Positions 1 through 10,800 of a stretch of DNA of 64,000 nucleotides are shown one piece after another. Position numbers and translations under genes: made by a program. The notes below the pieces were generated by a model. It was not told where the DNA came from. It saw nothing but the letters and a program-made list of their open reading frames with translations, and made no database searches. Positions within the stretch are counted from its first letter, which is position 1; every line of letters begins with the position of its first letter. Location of the stretch: contig NC_051854.1 of the NCBI RefSeq assembly GCF_905115235.1, forward strand, positions 74,887,463-74,951,462, in the 5' to 3' direction. Source of the stretch: Hermetia illucens (lineage: Eukaryota; Arthropoda; Insecta; Diptera; Stratiomyidae).

Positions 1-1130
1 TGAAGCTCTCTTCTATTGTTGGAGTATCACTCTCCTCTTCCGACATGGCGCTTTCCTGAATGTCCACCCTAAGCCCTAGAAATCTAGGTTTTAGGTAGTT
101 CAGCTTCTGGTCTTCACTGGGCAACAGGTCAGCTTCCCTGATTGATCTAGTCCTTTCCGCCTCCATGGCCTCCGAGATTCCTTCGAGGACCTCGGTGAGT
201 TTTCCATCCGACGTCTCCTCCGAAGTGCCTTGCTCGGCTTGTGCTCGTGCATAGGTATGTTGCCAAATCTATAGTTGATATGGCAATTCCTTCGTTTCAT
301 TGCCACCAGTAATCGGTCATCTACCCCGTGAGGAGTCTACTCTTGCCCTCCACCTTGCTTCTGAAGACTCTCCATAATCACGTATGGAGATCTTCATCCT
401 CATGAAATCCTGTGTCTCTATTGTTGCCGCTTTCACTCCTTCACAGCCTGGCAATTTAGGAACTATAGTCCTAAGCCACTCTTCATTGTCCTCCGTCGCG
501 CAATCTTTCACAGTTTTGGCAGTATGGTCAGTCGAATGCCCTTGACCGTACTAGCATAACTAATGGCGAGCTTCCTGATTCGTGCCTTCATCCGTGACCT
601 ACCCGGGTTTTCTCCCCTCTTGGGTTCAGGTTTAGGTTTGTTGGGAGCTTTGGCTACGACAAAGATAGCTTAGGTCTGCCCTGAGCCTTCTTAAGGGCCT
701 CTTCTGATTTCAGGCCGTCCTTCAGATAACGCAAGAACCATTTAGCACTTGCACCACTGAGACCTGTCTCCTTCCTGACGTCCGATATATTGATCTCAGA
801 CGAGCTTTTGTTTCTCCCTGCTATTTGGGCAGAGGCCTTTGTTGGGTGTTGTCCTGCCAGTATACCAATGATAACATTGGATCTACTGCTTGTGGCCCCA
901 ACTTCCCCATTTTTGAGTGTAATCACCTGTCTTTAGTATTTCGAAGATGTGCCGCCGACTGGTTGACCAGTTTGTGTGCGGTACGGGGTCCCGCTTGCAT
1001 GATTGTAGTTTGTAGTTTTCCCACGAGTATGAGAGTTAGGAGGTCCGCCGTGCCATAGTACCCCGTAACACGGTAAGGTCAAACTTACTGACTTAGACTC
1101 CCGACGGAGAGATAAGTTGGCCCCCGGGAG
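1..1130 (-). mobile_element. LINE ORF1 (gag-like) relic, LOA/I type
   Basis: Read on the minus strand, about 1.1 kb resembles the nucleic-acid-binding ORF1 of a LOA/I-type LINE. An N-terminal part near 654-926 ends in a K-x-QGRPKLS motif. A more C-terminal part at 317-511 carries DNEEWLRTIVPKLPG, the ORF1 core block seen in these LINEs. The same N-terminal block and flank recur at 51.3-51.8 kb, and a related core occurs at about 12.1 kb. No single frame spans the region, so it is decayed. The element probably continues left of the window. The clade is inferred by family resemblance. Confidence 0.55.
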
Positions 1131-1149
1131 CTATATCACGCGTCAGACT

Positions 1150-2860
1150 ATCCTGCAGTGCACTGCTTGACCTCTACTTATAACCATACCGAATGTTGTA
1201 CTACTAGGATGGGTACAGGGGTTAATAAAACATAATGTCCCATCACGCTCAGCAAAAAAGTGAGGAAAAAAGGCTATCCTCCCAGGCTGACTAATAGTCA
1301 AGCAAAGTGGGCAATATTCAAATGGTACGTCCAAGAAAACATTTGCATAAATGATCAAATCAACACTGCGCATTAAATCGAGGAGGAGATCGAACTGCTA
1401 AGGATGAAGATACAAAAGTTGGCTTTGAAAAGCCATCCTGCTCATCATGGACAGCATAAAAAGTATACTGACTATTCTGCTGAAGCAAACGAACTAATTG
1501 CAAACAAACGTAGAGCTCACAAACATGGCAAAGAAACTGCACAAAGGAAAGAAAAAACCCTAAACTTTCTGACAAACAAGCTAAGGGTCTTAATTAAAAA
1601 AATTAAGAATCGAGTCCTTCATCAGATATATCCTAAATCTGACAGCACAAAAAGGGACAGGCGAAAGATCTAAAACGACCCAGACAACAAATCACACCTA
1701 TTAAGCAAGCAAACGAGCAATGGGTTAGTTCTGCACAGGATATGGTATGTCTTTTCACGAAGCATCTAGAATATACCTTCCAACATCTAGATATACAAGC
1801 GTCTACATACTTAGCCCCAGTCAGAAAAGTGGACCATTAAACTAAATGAACTGAGGACAGAAAGTAAAACAAATGTGCATCCTAATAAAGCTCCTGGCTA
1901 TGAACTTATAACAGGGAGAATACTGAAAAAATTACCAGAAAAGGGTCTAATCAAATTATCATACATAATTTATGCAGCTTTCAGATTAAAATACGTCCCT
2001 CAACACTGAAAAGCGGCCGAAGTTATAATAACCTCTTCCTCCCCTGGTATCACAGCCTCCATTCAGAGTGAAATACGAAGGAACCTTCTCTAAACTGAAG
2101 AAAATTTGCAGCTGGTGCACCGCAGGGAAGTGTCTTGGACCCTGTATACCAATGATATACCTTGGTGGGAAGAAGCCAGAATAGCGTTATTTGCGGACGA
2201 CACTGCTATGCTCACCACTGATAAAACTACGGAATAAACAAAAATAAAGTTACAAACAACTATCGAATTAAATGAAAACAATTCAACGTAAATTAACTTC
2301 ACAAACAAAAAAGGGAATCCAGTTAAAATCATGATAAAGGGACAAGATGTGTCACAGTTGAGTGAGGTCAAATATTTAGGTACGACACTCAATGCTAGGC
2401 AGCTGGAAAAGATACATCCTAAGAAAGAAGGACGGGCTCAGTGACAGATGCAGACAGATGTACTGACTATTGGGGAGGAATTCCCAGCTGACCATCGAAA
2501 GCAACTGCTAATTTATACGCAGATCATAAGGCACATATGGGCGCATGGGATCTAGCCTTGGGGCTGTGCCAAAGAATTAAGCCTCAAGGTCATACAAATG
2601 TTCCAAAATAAGGTGCTTAGAAGCCTAGTAGAGGCGACCTGGTTCATTCGTAATGAGAATCTGCATAGGAATCTGAAAGTACAGTTGGTTAGTGAAGTCA
2701 TCAAAGACTAGCAAGTGCTCAGGTTGACCACAGGGCCTTCTCCCAATAAAAACGAGACTTATCTATGCAAAGAAAGCTCCTACGTGGGAAAATCTCGGTC
2801 GTAGCTTGATGAGAGGTGGGTTTAGTGAGTAAAAGTCCTACACTCTCATGGATCGTGGGT
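1150..2860 (+). mobile_element. Jockey-clade LINE relic (reverse transcriptase)
   Basis: The plus strand reads as Jockey-type reverse transcriptase in several broken frames. A lysine-rich linker lies at about 1404-1673, then a finger block with KAPGYELITGRILKKLPEK near 1880-1950. Near 2120-2230 are the remnant of PQGSV and an FADDTAMLT catalytic motif, and the thumb with VLRSLVEATWFIRNENLHR is near 2610-2690. Several frame changes and stops make it non-functional. No RNase H domain is seen, as expected for Jockey. The 3' end is about 2.86 kb, where another LINE on the opposite strand begins. Confidence 0.75.
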
Positions 2861-2959
2861 TAGTCTTTTGAATAGTTAGATCTGTGCTAACCTAAGCGAG
2901 CCAGAGAAGCTGCTAATGCGAATCAGGACATGGGCACTTTTGCACCACCAAATACGGAA

Positions 2960-4680
2960 ATTTTCAGAGAAATCGATCGTGATGGGACCGAGTCTTCGAC
3001 AATAGAGTATGATCAAAACCGATCACGCACTCAACACGCATTCGGTGTGGGTGCAATTAGCGCGCAACAACTGCGTGGAGGGAAAGTTTCTAGGAAATGA
3101 GCTCATCTCCGTAAATTGCCTGCTCATCGTGACTACAGGCCTTGATCACCTTCTGCAGTTTTCTCACGTTAGGCGACAGCAGATCCAGCCACTTCGTCCC
3201 TAGGGCGATGTCAAGGATAGCCGATAATGCGAATGTGCGTAACTATCTGAGGCGGAGGTTGCCAAGCTAAATAGTTGTGCACCCAAATATAAGGATATCT
3301 AAAAATCCACAAAACTTTTCCTAGTTATAGCGCCGAACTTGCGATTTCCACCTTGTTGTTCTTGATCCCTACTTTTGTCAATAAAATTGATTCCCTAAGC
3401 AGTGCCACGTCCTTAATAACTCAATTTGCGCAATTTGTAGTGTACTTATTAACTATAGCATGTCAAGCAACCCTATAACCGACAGGAATTTTTTATATAT
3501 TCCCTACTTCCAAGTATTTCGAATTGGCATCTGATATTAAGTCTTCTCCCATATGCCTCGACCTACTGTGCCCATGTGCCACACACTGCCCCAAAACGTT
3601 TGCCGTTTCTTGTCTCTCTGTCTCTCTGTCTATGGTGTATATTTTCGACTGGAATATGCTAGCGTGTTTACCCATGGGTTCAAGGCACATTTTCTTTGGA
3701 CCAATGACAACAGCTCCTGCTCCCTCTGCTGTGAGGGATCCGTCAATGTATCACGTAATCAGCTGCTGATCTAAACCGTATGTCATAGCCACGCTCTCCC
3801 AGTCTGCCCTATTGTTCCAACGTGTCTAAAATTCGAATCGAAATTAAACCTCATTGTCATTTTATCACTTAGTATCAGTAATTCGAGGGTATTACCTAGA
3901 AAGAATATCAATCTTCCTTCGCAGTTCCCCGCCCGTAAGTCGGGGAACGCCCTACTTGCCTGCATCTATATGCGCAGATGGAGATTGTGTAACTCCCTGG
4001 CTGTTGTCTTCAGTTCCGTGCTCTGGACCCAGATTACCGCCCCTTGGGAAATCAGTGACCTTTCTATTACAGTGTATATACAAAGTAGTATCTCCTAGGT
4101 AGAACCCCATTTTTCCCCTGCTATGAATCTGCAGGTCATCAGATCCCTTGTAGCTTTCCGACATATGTTTCCAACATGTGTTTTCCAGAATAATTATCCG
4201 TCTACTGTAATTGCCAAATATTTGACCTCTGTTTCTCGTTTCACATCCACGCCATATAACCTAATAGCTCTCAGGTGCTTGCGTTTCCTAGTGAATGGCA
4301 CTATGGTAGCCTTGACTGGATTGACGCGCAACCTCGCCTCCTTGCACCAGGTACTAGTAATTCTTAGTCCTTTTTAGATTCAAACACATATCATATTTGC
4401 CACTGCAGATTGAAACCATGCCGTCAGCGTAACCGTGGACTTGTATTCCAGTATTTGTTAGGTCTCCAAGGAGTTTTTCCACTACCATACTCCATATAAG
4501 CGGTGATAATCCATTAGGATGAAAAAAACTCCTCTTTTCTCGCTTTCCGAATAAAGACCACCTTTGCCTCTTTTTCTAGTTTCTCCTTTTTTCCTCTTTT
4601 GTTCATTTTTGGGATATCAGCCAGAACGTTGTCTCCTTCCGCTGTGGAGTAGGGCTCCGGCAATTGGGGTCAGACGTTCT
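2960..4680 (-). mobile_element. I-superfamily LINE relic with RNase H
   Basis: On the minus strand this is a decayed LINE of the same family as the open frame at 63.0-64.0 kb. From 5' to 3': a KVVF-x-K finger remnant near 4.55 kb, GIQVHGYAD near 4.43 kb (YADD changed to YADG), thumb remnants at 3.78-4.16 kb, and an RNase H start with DGSLTAEGAGA near 3.73 kb. That is followed by the LEPMG...IFQSKIYTID block near 3.65 kb. Many stops and frame changes are present. The two copies share the order RT then RNase H. Confidence 0.65.
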
Positions 4681-4843
4681 CTGACCTCCTGATTCTCGGA
4701 AAATGTTCAATCTTCCATCGTGAGACAAAGAGAAGATACTGCTCTATCTTTGTCTATAACCTTGTATAGCCTGTCTGATTCTGCGGTCTGTTCTATCCCT
4801 TCAAATAATTGTATAAAACAAAACCTTATTAAAATCGATTCAT

Positions 4844-4862
4844 TGTCTGTCTGTCTGTCTGT
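4844..4862. repeat. (TGTC)n microsatellite
   Basis: Nearly five perfect units of a TGTC repeat sit at the left edge of the non-coding repeat that follows. Such a tract is often the end of an insect interspersed repeat. Confidence 0.8.
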
Positions 4863-5490
4863 TACCCTCACTTTTCTCCAAAACACCTAAACTAATCTGT
4901 ACGAAATTTGGTGGACATATGGGGACTATCAAATCCCACGCATACAGTGAGTGACATAAATTGCGTGCAGTTCCTCATACATATAAAAGAGGGATGTGAA
5001 ACTTTTTTTCACCGAATATAGTCACATGGGGTATCGAATGAAAGGTATTAATTAGTACTTTCCGAATCTGATACTAGTTTTGATCTGAGGAGACAAAATG
5101 TACAGACTTAAAATGAGACAGGACACATTTTCAAAAACTACCCATTTCAAAAATCCGAATAGAATCAGGGTGGTGCGCTTAGATGAAATTTAGGCCTCAA
5201 AATATGTCCCATTCCGATATCTGCTGAAATAAACTTACTCATAGATAATTTCCAACTTTTAGAAATGAACTGAAAAACTCCTTGTAAGTTCATCCTAGGA
5301 GTACTGTACCAGCATAGAGGACAACATCGTGCATACGCATGCCAAGTTTCATGAAAATCCACCTATTAGTGTCAAAGTTATAGCAGTTCAAACTTATCAA
5401 TTTCGTGCGAACTAACAACATCCTAAGCCGTACCAATAAGATGCTGACGTCATAATTAACAAGAATCATTGACATTCCAGTGAAATATTA
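4845..5490. repeat. Dispersed non-coding repeat, copy N1
   Basis: AT-rich sequence without coding potential that matches 48.79-49.33 kb and, more weakly, 6.77-7.20 kb in the same order. Landmarks are a 'CATTCCGATATCTGCT' block near 5.21 kb, a 'AAGTTTCATGAAAATCC' block near 5.35 kb and 'AAAGTTATAGCAGTTCAAA' near 5.38 kb. I cannot assign it to a family. It could be a non-autonomous DNA transposon or Helitron-like element. Confidence 0.6.
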
Positions 5491-5734
5491 AAATTCCATT
5501 CATGAAAAATCTAGTTCTCTCCAGCCCTCTTTTGTATCTGTTGTAGGTTAAGTTTTTCACATTTACTAATAAAAATAAACTCCAAATTTGAACCATATGA
5601 GGTTGTACTGTATTATCAATACAGTCCTTTCCATCAAATGATTATTTAAATCTCTTTCTAAAGAATAGAGGGCAATGGAATTTTTAACTATGTGGCACGG
5701 AACAGTCATGCACACGTTGCTCCTCACATCTTTT

Positions 5735-6300
5735 CTTTTTCTTCAGCCTGCGTCCCGTTCACAAGCAGGGTCAGCTCGTCGTGATCGGTTTCGCCATTTT
5801 ATTTTATCAAATGCCTTATCTGGATGTAATCGTGAGGTTTTTAAATTCCCATCTAGCGTATCAACCCGCCGTTGTTTCGGTCGACCTTTTGATCGCTTAC
5901 CATCGACTTCGATGTTCAGACCAATCTTGACAAGTGAATTCTCGTTAGGGTGAATTATGTGACCATACCATTGAAGACGCCTCTCTCGCAATTTTTCCAC
6001 GATCGGTTCAACCTCATAACGATCGCGAATATCCTCATTTCGGATGTGATCTTCGCCTCCATTACTGCAAGACGACGTTCATTATTTTTGATAGTCGGTC
6101 AACACTCAGAACCATAGAGAGCGACAGGACGGACGACATTGCGGTAAATTTTAGATTTGAGACGTTCGTTGATACGCGATCACAAAGAACACCAGCTGTG
6201 GAACGCCACTTCATCCAGGTTGCGTTAATACGTGAAGCAATTTCATTACGCAATTCTCCATTGGCAGATAGTATTGACCCGGGATATTTAAATCGCTCAG
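5735..6300 (-). mobile_element. RTE-clade LINE (family B), C-terminal fragment
   Basis: The minus strand encodes the end of an RTE-type reverse transcriptase. An 85-codon frame at 5743-6000 holds EKLRERRLQWYGHIIHP followed by KRSKGRPKQRRVDTLDGNLK, the basic tail typical of RTE C-termini. Upstream on the same strand, 6062-6253 holds RNEIASRINATWMKWRST and then the GVLCDR block. Related pieces lie at 54.26-54.47 kb and, on the plus strand, at 43.34-43.56 kb. It is broken between the two frames and 5'-truncated. Confidence 0.75.
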
Positions 6301-6367
6301 TTCTGGGCAGGTCACTACCGCTAACAGAACTGAACGATTTAAATGATAGCAGCCAATGGAGAACAGT
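6251..6367. repeat. Imperfect inverted repeat (hairpin)
   Basis: The arms at 6286-6305 (ATTTAAATCGCTCAGTTCTG) and 6325-6344 match as reverse complements at 19 of 20 bases around a 19-base loop. A weaker outward extension reaches 6251 and 6367 through an AATTCTCCATTGGC-like block. It lies at the edge of the RTE fragment, so it may be a local inverted duplication of that element rather than a regulatory structure. Confidence 0.7.
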
Positions 6368-6499
6368 GTTGTACTCCTCACATAGGGAAACACAGAACCT
6401 TTTATAACTGAAGAGTCAAACGACACTCTCTAATTCTTGACCAACCCGTTCATCAGAGTATCCCGTAGAGACGATAGCTGAATCCTTTCTCCTTGGACT

Positions 6500-7665
6500 C
6501 AAAGTACGCATATAATATTTTCTGATGTAATCGAAGGTGATTGCTTTTTTTTAAATTCATCGTATACTTTCAACTTTTTAACAGATAACGGGCCTAATAA
6601 TAGGTACTCGTGACCATACATGTGCAAGATAAAATTTAAAACTTTGCAGCTATCACCTAAATATTATGATAATTTCCGATGTCGATAACCATGAAGTGAG
6701 AAATAAGGCCCGCAAAAAAGTGTCTTGTCATTATTCATTCTTATCATATTATTATTACTGTAATTATGTAAGCTAATTTTTTAAGGTTTTGTGTAAACAC
6801 AAGCGATTGATACCAAATTTGGTAAAAAGGTGGGAACTGATCATTTCGTTAACGGACCCATTCTCAGAAACTACTTAACCGAAAAATCTGAAACAGTCAA
6901 AAAGCTGCCACTGTAGGCTTCGAAATACCCTCCATACCAATATCTAATCAAATAAAGTTGATAATAGTACATTACTTTAATGTTTAATAATTGGCCCCCC
7001 TTAAGTTTCTCCCAGTATGACGAAATTTTGCAAAAACATATACTATAGCATAGAGCATGATCGTACCAAATTTCGTGAAAATCGCACTATTACTAACAAA
7101 CTTATAATAGGTCAAAGCTGTCACTTCTACGCAAATTTAAGACTTTGAATGTCAATATCACTTGAAAATGGATATTCTCACATAATATTGAATATTCATA
7201 CATTGCGTGCTACGTACTAAGGGGGCACACTCGAATCTCTTTATGAAAGAAATACACAAAACCTTTCATACCTGAAACGTCTAGCTTCCGGTTTCCCGGC
7301 TTGAACTAGTTGAGTCATAAGATCCCAAATCTTCCAACGGACCTTCTTATATCAGGGCAGAGCAGCTGCTAGCCCTTTCTTTAAAAAAGATTTCCATAAA
7401 TGATAAGCACCTGCAAGTTCTGACTAAACTCATTTCCGTTTGAATTTTATCAACTTATAAAGCTTCAAAAGTTTTATGGTATTCCAAACCCCTGACAACG
7501 AAATCAAAGGCTTAAATTCGAATGCCGATGCGTGCTGCAGTTTTTATCAAGGCAAAGCAACAAATTCAATGATTACGAATGTTTGGCAAATCATCGTTAC
7601 GAATATATATTTTAATCTACCCCCAAAAAACCAACAAAAGAAAATGCAAACTCATTGGGGTTGAG
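6500..7665 (+). promoter_or_regulatory. Duplicated upstream module of FABP copy 1
   Basis: This stretch aligns in patches with the segments upstream of copies 2, 3 and 4, so it belongs to the duplicated unit. It starts at the GCATATAATATTTTCTGATG block near 6.51 kb. It contains AGATAAC at 6593-6599 and TGATAAG at 7401-7407, both GATA-factor-type motifs present at matching places in other copies. Next comes TCATTTCCGTTTGAATTTTAT near 7.43 kb and the GCGTGCTGCAG...TTATCAA block near 7.53 kb. A non-coding repeat interrupts it at about 6.77-7.20 kb. That the motifs act as fat-body or gut control sites is inference. Confidence 0.5.
6770..7205. repeat. Dispersed non-coding repeat, copy N2
   Basis: AT-rich, non-coding. 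It shares with N1 and N3 a block with 'CCAATATCTAATCAAATAAAG' and the run 'CCAAATTTCGTGAAAATCGC' near 7.07 kb, followed by a 'TTATAATAGGTCAAAG' block. It is inserted in the FABP copy 1 upstream module, which is continuous at this place in the other copies. Confidence 0.55.
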
Positions 7666-7702
7666 TATAAATTAAAATCAAATCTGAGATTTCTTTACAG
7701 TT
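7666..7702 (+). promoter_or_regulatory. Core promoter of FABP copy 1 (TATA and initiator)
   Basis: GAGTATAAATT places a TATA box at 7666. An initiator-like TTACAGTTC follows about 31 bases later, predicting a 5' UTR of about 50 bases. Spacing and the flanking GGTGGTG(C/T)AAGGA block are the same in all four copies. Confidence 0.7.
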
Positions 7703-7746
7703 CTGCAGAAGTGGTGCAAGGATAAACAACCAATAGAAATTTCAGA

Positions 7747-7819
7747 ATGGCCGCTTGGGAAGGAAAAAAGTACAAATTGGAGAAGTCCGAAAACTTGGAT
7801 GCTTACATGGAAGCCTACG
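7747..7819 (+). CDS. fabp: FABP copy 1, exon 1
   Basis: 73 coding bases, 24 codons plus the first base of a glycine codon. The donor is G|GTGAGT. It encodes the first strand and helix of the barrel, with Leu where copies 3 and 4 have the usual aromatic residue (N-L-D instead of N-F-D). Confidence 0.93.
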
Positions 7820-10800
7820 GTGAGTTTTATTGGTTGTGAATAGTGTGCAATAGCAAATAGTTTCGTCAGTGATAGTGACAGTGATTCAGCAAAGTAATTA
7901 CGAAGTAATCTAAAGGAATGGAAATGGAATGAGTGCACTTTGAATACAAGTTAAGTGATCCTAGCTAGAAATACTGATCTTTTATGACATATGAAGCTAG
8001 AGCTCTAGGGAGCATACCTGTCGGCCCTGTATTTCTGAACTGCTCTGCCTCCCTGAGAACCATGTCCATGCATAGTACTACAAGGACGGTAACCAAGCTA
8101 CATCCTATGAACAAATCCCTTCCTAGGGATCCTGTATTCAGGCGATGGGTTGGTTCCCATAGCTTTTAAAAATCACCAATGGGAGTGAAATATAATATAG
8201 TTAGCTGAAGTATCTGCCTTGCGGGGAAAGAAATGCAAACTATGGGTATCTCTAGGCGGCTTCACCATCAATCAAATTAACCATGTGCTAATTTTATGCT
8301 ACCAACCCTAAGCCTTGATGAATGTCAGAGCATATAGGGTAACAATATTGGCTCGGAACACTAGTTAAACTAGTTTTGTTTAGTTTACTGGGGGGATCCG
8401 CAGCTCCGAGCACTCAGGTCATTGTTAGGCCCATTGTACTATCCCCGTAAATCGCCTATTCAATGGCTTCCGGCCTACGTCGTTCGCAGGCTTGAGCGAA
8501 TCTAAGGACATTCTCCAGAGGCAGAAAGTGTGCAGATTCTTCCTTGAAGAAAACCTCACCAAGGTGTCTTCGTCTGAGATTGAGAGAGCTACATAAAAAG
8601 TTCAGGTCTGTTTCCTCCTCCTCCTTCTCACATTGGCTGCACATAGCCGAAACCATCACCCCAATATTTTCCATATAGTAGTTTAAGGAGCAGTGTCCCG
8701 TTAAAAGTGACAACAAAAATGCCGCTCTGACGAACTCAGGTTCTTTCACAAGGATTTCCGCCTGCCAGCAAGGATTAAAATTTCTCCAGTCGGCTTCGTG
8801 AATCCGTACAATTTTACCCTTCAGAATAGACTTGACAGTGGATGACCGGATTCCAAAAGCTGGATCTGGCCCCACCATTGTGGATCCGGACCCTTGGCGA
8901 GCCAGTCTGTCAGCCTCCTCATTACCAGCGATGTTTGAGTGCCCCGGCACCCACATCAGGAATGTTTCTTTCAGTCGGCCAAGTTTCAGGAGCACCTGAT
9001 GACAACTCCACACCAACTGACTTGATATGTCGTTGCTATTTAGTGCTGATAATGCCGCCTAACTGTCGGAATAGATTCGAATGCTGCAATCCCGCCATTT
9101 TTCTTGTACCCCCCATTTTTGCCAATGAAGTAGCATATATCTCCGCCTAGAATATAGTGCGCCCGATCCGCCCTCCATGACTGACCCGTTGGTGAAGATT
9201 ATGTCTGTAATCTGAAAAGACTCATGACCATTTATCGACCATTCTTCTCTTTCGGTGGTTACGACAGTGTATGCCTTTTCAAAGACGAATCTGGAAACCA
9301 TATGATCGGTCGGCATCAGAGCTACCGGATGTTTGTCAAGGAATTTCCAGATAGACGCATGACCGTATGATTGGCTGCCTTTCCACGCTTCAATGGTATG
9401 GAGTCTATATGCGTCAGTGGCTGCTTTCCGTTTCACCTCCAAGTGAATGGGGGGTAGATTTAGGATAGCTTTAAGTGTCCCAGCCGCCGTAGTACTCATT
9501 ACTCCAGTAATACTTAGGCAACAAAGCTTCTGAATCTGCGTTAGCAGCTTCCTGCTGTTATCAAACTTCAGTCTCGGCCTCCAGACGATGCATGCATACA
9601 TCAAAATGGGTTTTATTACGGATGTATACATCCAGTGTATCTGTTTTGGTGACCGCCCCCAGGTGTTACCTATCGCATTCCTACAGCACCAGAGCAATCT
9701 GCAGAATTTCTGATATTGTTCCTGGATATGTTGCTTCCACATTAACTTGGAGTCGAAATGTACTCCTAAATTCTTGACTGTTTGTGCCAGCTGGATATCC
9801 GCCGCTGCTCAGGTCGGTAGCGTATAGCTGCCACGTCTGATGTTCCTAGTAAACATAACTAGTCCAGTCTTACTACGGTTCACCGTGAGTCCATTGCGGA
9901 GGTACCAGTTGTGGATTTCATGCAGAGTTGCATTCAAATGACTTTTTGACAAGGTTTTTTGTCCTCCAGGAGCCACAGAAGGGTATCCATTACCAAGAGC
10001 CATAACCGCGGAGAGGGAACCCCTCCCTGCGGACATCCCCTAAGACATCCTGCTTCAATAGACTTCTTGCCGACCAATATGTGGATTTCTCGTTAGTCTG
10101 ACATATGAAAGATCCAACTGATTAACAGCGGTTCGATTCCATGTTGTCTTGCGGCATCACAAATTGCCCCGAACGAGGCACCTTCGATGTCCAAGGCGTA
10201 TTATATTTCGGACATCGTCTTTTCAATTTTTGCCGTGAGTTCATGGAGTGCTGTCCCCGTAGATTTTCCTTTCCGGTAAACGTGTTGCCTATGGTGAAGT
10301 GGCGACTTAGGAATGTGTTTATCCCTTATGAACCGATCTACTAATTTTTTAGTAGAAAGGACGTTAGACTGATCGGTCGGAAGCTTTTTGCGTATGTGTA
10401 GGTGGGTTTCCCTGGTTTGGGAATAAATAAAAACTTCACATTATGCCAGTTAATTGGAATATAAGCGTGTGCTAGGTTTGCACGATATATATTCCGAATA
10501 TGTAGACCCAGGTTATCCATTGCTAGCGCAGGAATGATGCCTTCCAGACCTGCAGACTTGAATCTATGGAACGAGTTAAATGGCAATTTTACTCACTCCA
10601 GTGATACTACTTTGCATGGCAGATTCCAGTCTTTCGATTGAGGGCCGTAAGCACTTGTCGGCCCCGAGATTAGATTATGGATACTTCCTGGGAAGTGCAC
10701 TTCAAGCAAATGGTTTGCCGTTTCTTCATCGCTTTCTATGTACCTTCCGTTCTGTAAACGTAAATAACCCAGTTTCTGGCTACGTTCTTTAGCAAGAATT

